Below, one piece after another: positions 63,069 to 64,000 of a stretch of 64,000 nt of DNA. Numbering within the stretch: position 1 is the stretch's first letter; each line of letters starts with the position of its first letter. Under the pieces are notes generated by a model that saw nothing but the letters and a program-made list of their open reading frames with translations, had not been told where the DNA came from and made no database searches. The position numbers and the translations under genes are program-made. The DNA is from Paracoccus marinaquae (GTDB taxonomy: Bacteria > Pseudomonadota > Alphaproteobacteria > Rhodobacterales > Rhodobacteraceae), in assembly GCF_018860165.1 (NCBI RefSeq), contig NZ_JAHKNG010000002.1, forward strand, positions 186,001-250,000. The letters are read 5' to 3'.

Positions 63069-64000
63069 CTAACCGAACAGGCGCACCAGCCCCAGCGTGA
63101 CGATCGGGAAGACGATCAGCACCCCGATGCGGATGATGTCGCTGATCAGGAAAGGCAGGACCCCCCGGAAGCTTTCCAGCATCGGCACATCCTTGGCCAT
63201 GCCGTTGATGACGAAAACGTTCATGCCCACGGGCGGCGTGATCAGCCCGACCTCGACCACCACCACGGCAAGGATGCCGAACCAGATCAGCGTATCCTCG
63301 CGCGGCATGCCGAAATCGAGGCCCGCGATGATCGGGTAAAAGATCGGGATGGTCAGCAGAAGCATGGACATGGAATCCATCACGCAGCCCAGCACCAGAT
63401 ACAAGAGCAGCATGGCCAGCAGGACCAGCATCGGCGTCAGCCTCGATTGCTGGATCGCGCCCGCCAGCAGCATCGGCGTCTGGGTCTGGGCAAGGAAGGC
63501 GTTGAAGGTCTCGGCCCCCAGCAGGATCAGGAAGATCATCGCCGAGGTCGTCGCCGTCCCGCGCAGGCAGGCCATCAGCCCGGACAGCCGCAAGCCTCCA
63601 TGCGTCACCGCCAGCACGCCGGTGCCGAAGGCGCCGACCGCCGCCGCCTCGGTCGGTGTGAACCAGCCGCGATACATGCCGACGATGACCAGCGCGAAGA
63701 TCAGGATCAGCGACCAGGTCTCGCGCAGGGCCACCAGCCGTTCGGGCCAGGTGGCGCGGGGGCCGGCGGGGCCGTCCTCGGGGTTGCGGCTGACGAAGAT
63801 CGCCACCGCGATCATGTAGCCCACCGCAGCCAGCACGCCCGGCACCATGGCGGCGACGAACATCTTGGCGATGCTCTGCTCGGCCATCAGCGCATAGAGG
63901 ACCAGAATCACCGAGGGCGGGATCAGGATGCCCAGCGTGCCTCCCGCCGCCAGCGAGCCGGTGGCCAGCGCGCCGCTGTAGTTATAGCGCCGCATTTCCG
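63069..64000 (-). CDS. TRAP transporter large permease DctM (5' end beyond the window)
   Basis: The C-terminal ~310 residues of a DctM-type protein; the frame stays open through the right edge. Seen: MRRYNYSGALATGSLAAGGT followed by LGILIPPSV, FTPTEAAAVGAFGTGVL and VVVEVGLITPPVGMNVFVI, all typical of DctM, with about eight hydrophobic segments. Known: DctM with DctQ and a periplasmic DctP imports carboxylates or related solutes using the sodium gradient. The partners should lie to the right of this window. Confidence 0.93.
   Translation of the reverse strand, partial: EMRRYNYSGALATGSLAAGGTLGILIPPSVILVLYALMAEQSIAKMFVAAMVPGVLAAVGYMIAVAIFVSRNPEDGPAGPRATWPERLVALRETWSLILIFALVIVGMYRGWFTPTEAAAVGAFGTGVLAVTHGGLRLSGLMACLRGTATTSAMIFLILLGAETFNAFLAQTQTPMLLAGAIQQSRLTPMLVLLAMLLLYLVLGCVMDSMSMLLLTIPIFYPIIAGLDFGMPREDTLIWFGILAVVVVEVGLITPPVGMNVFVINGMAKDVPMLESFRGVLPFLISDIIRIGVLIVFPIVTLGLVRLFG

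Overview
The window looks like a chromosomal segment of a GC-rich alphaproteobacterium of the Rhodobacteraceae, most like Paracoccus. This is inference from gene content and order: infA-maf-RNase E/G-yacG, argH-small lipoprotein-lysA-TIGR02302 gene, ftsE-ftsX-plsC, phaA-phaB, and an imuA-imuB-dnaE2 mutagenesis cassette. Both edges cut genes: a symporter/histidine-kinase fusion on the left and a TRAP transporter permease on the right.

Layout. 1-5.2 kb: sensor kinase, an orphan SpoA-domain (FliM/FliN-like) protein, the translation/RNA genes infA, maf, RNase E/G and yacG, and tRNA-Phe(GAA). 5.17-15.02 kb: an integrated 9.8-kb element bounded by perfect 49-bp repeats of the tRNA-Phe 3' half. 15.1-18.2 kb: a decayed IS630-type transposase and a class A penicillin-binding protein. 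18.2-25 kb: ammonium transporter, polyprenyl diphosphate synthase, a tRNA methyltransferase group, PHB synthesis genes and an EAL-domain protein. 25-38 kb: DNA glycosylase, thioredoxin-like protein, arginine and lysine biosynthesis, a large TIGR02302 membrane protein, FtsEX, PlsC, AccA, a MalY/PatB aminotransferase. 37.9-41.5 kb: two deformylase-type genes (the second lacks key residues), a lower-GC orphan gene in a poorly coding stretch, exonuclease III. 41.6-48.5 kb: MFS transporter, an Asp/Arg-rich secreted PepSY protein, a glutathionyl-hydroquinone reductase, a secreted choloylglycine-hydrolase-family enzyme, a response regulator, ribA and an L,D-transpeptidase-fold gene. 48.5-54 kb: imuA-imuB-dnaE2. 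54.3-62.6 kb: a methyltransferase, a hydrolase, then GH15, GH144 and GH3 glycosidases with an SbmA/BacA-type ABC exporter. 63-64 kb: TRAP permease.

The most interesting object is the 9.8-kb element. It carries a tyrosine integrase, a RepA-like helicase, and a nearly complete HK97-type capsid and DNA-packaging set (head-tail connector, large terminase, HNH nuclease, major capsid, prohead protease, portal, broken head-closure gene), all on the minus strand. No tail, lysis or small-terminase gene is recognisable. This is the gene content expected of a capsid-forming phage satellite (cf-PICI-like) rather than an autonomous phage. Its head genes run capsid, protease, portal, opposite to the HK97 order. 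Eleven exact GTTACC/GGTAAC hexamers sit in about 180 bp of the helicase gene tail (candidate origin), and four copies of TTGAAACA flank the att cores (candidate integrase arm sites).

Second-tier observations are a possible beta-1,2-glucan locus, a deformylase paralogue that has lost its metal and acid residues, and perfect dyads in two promoter regions.
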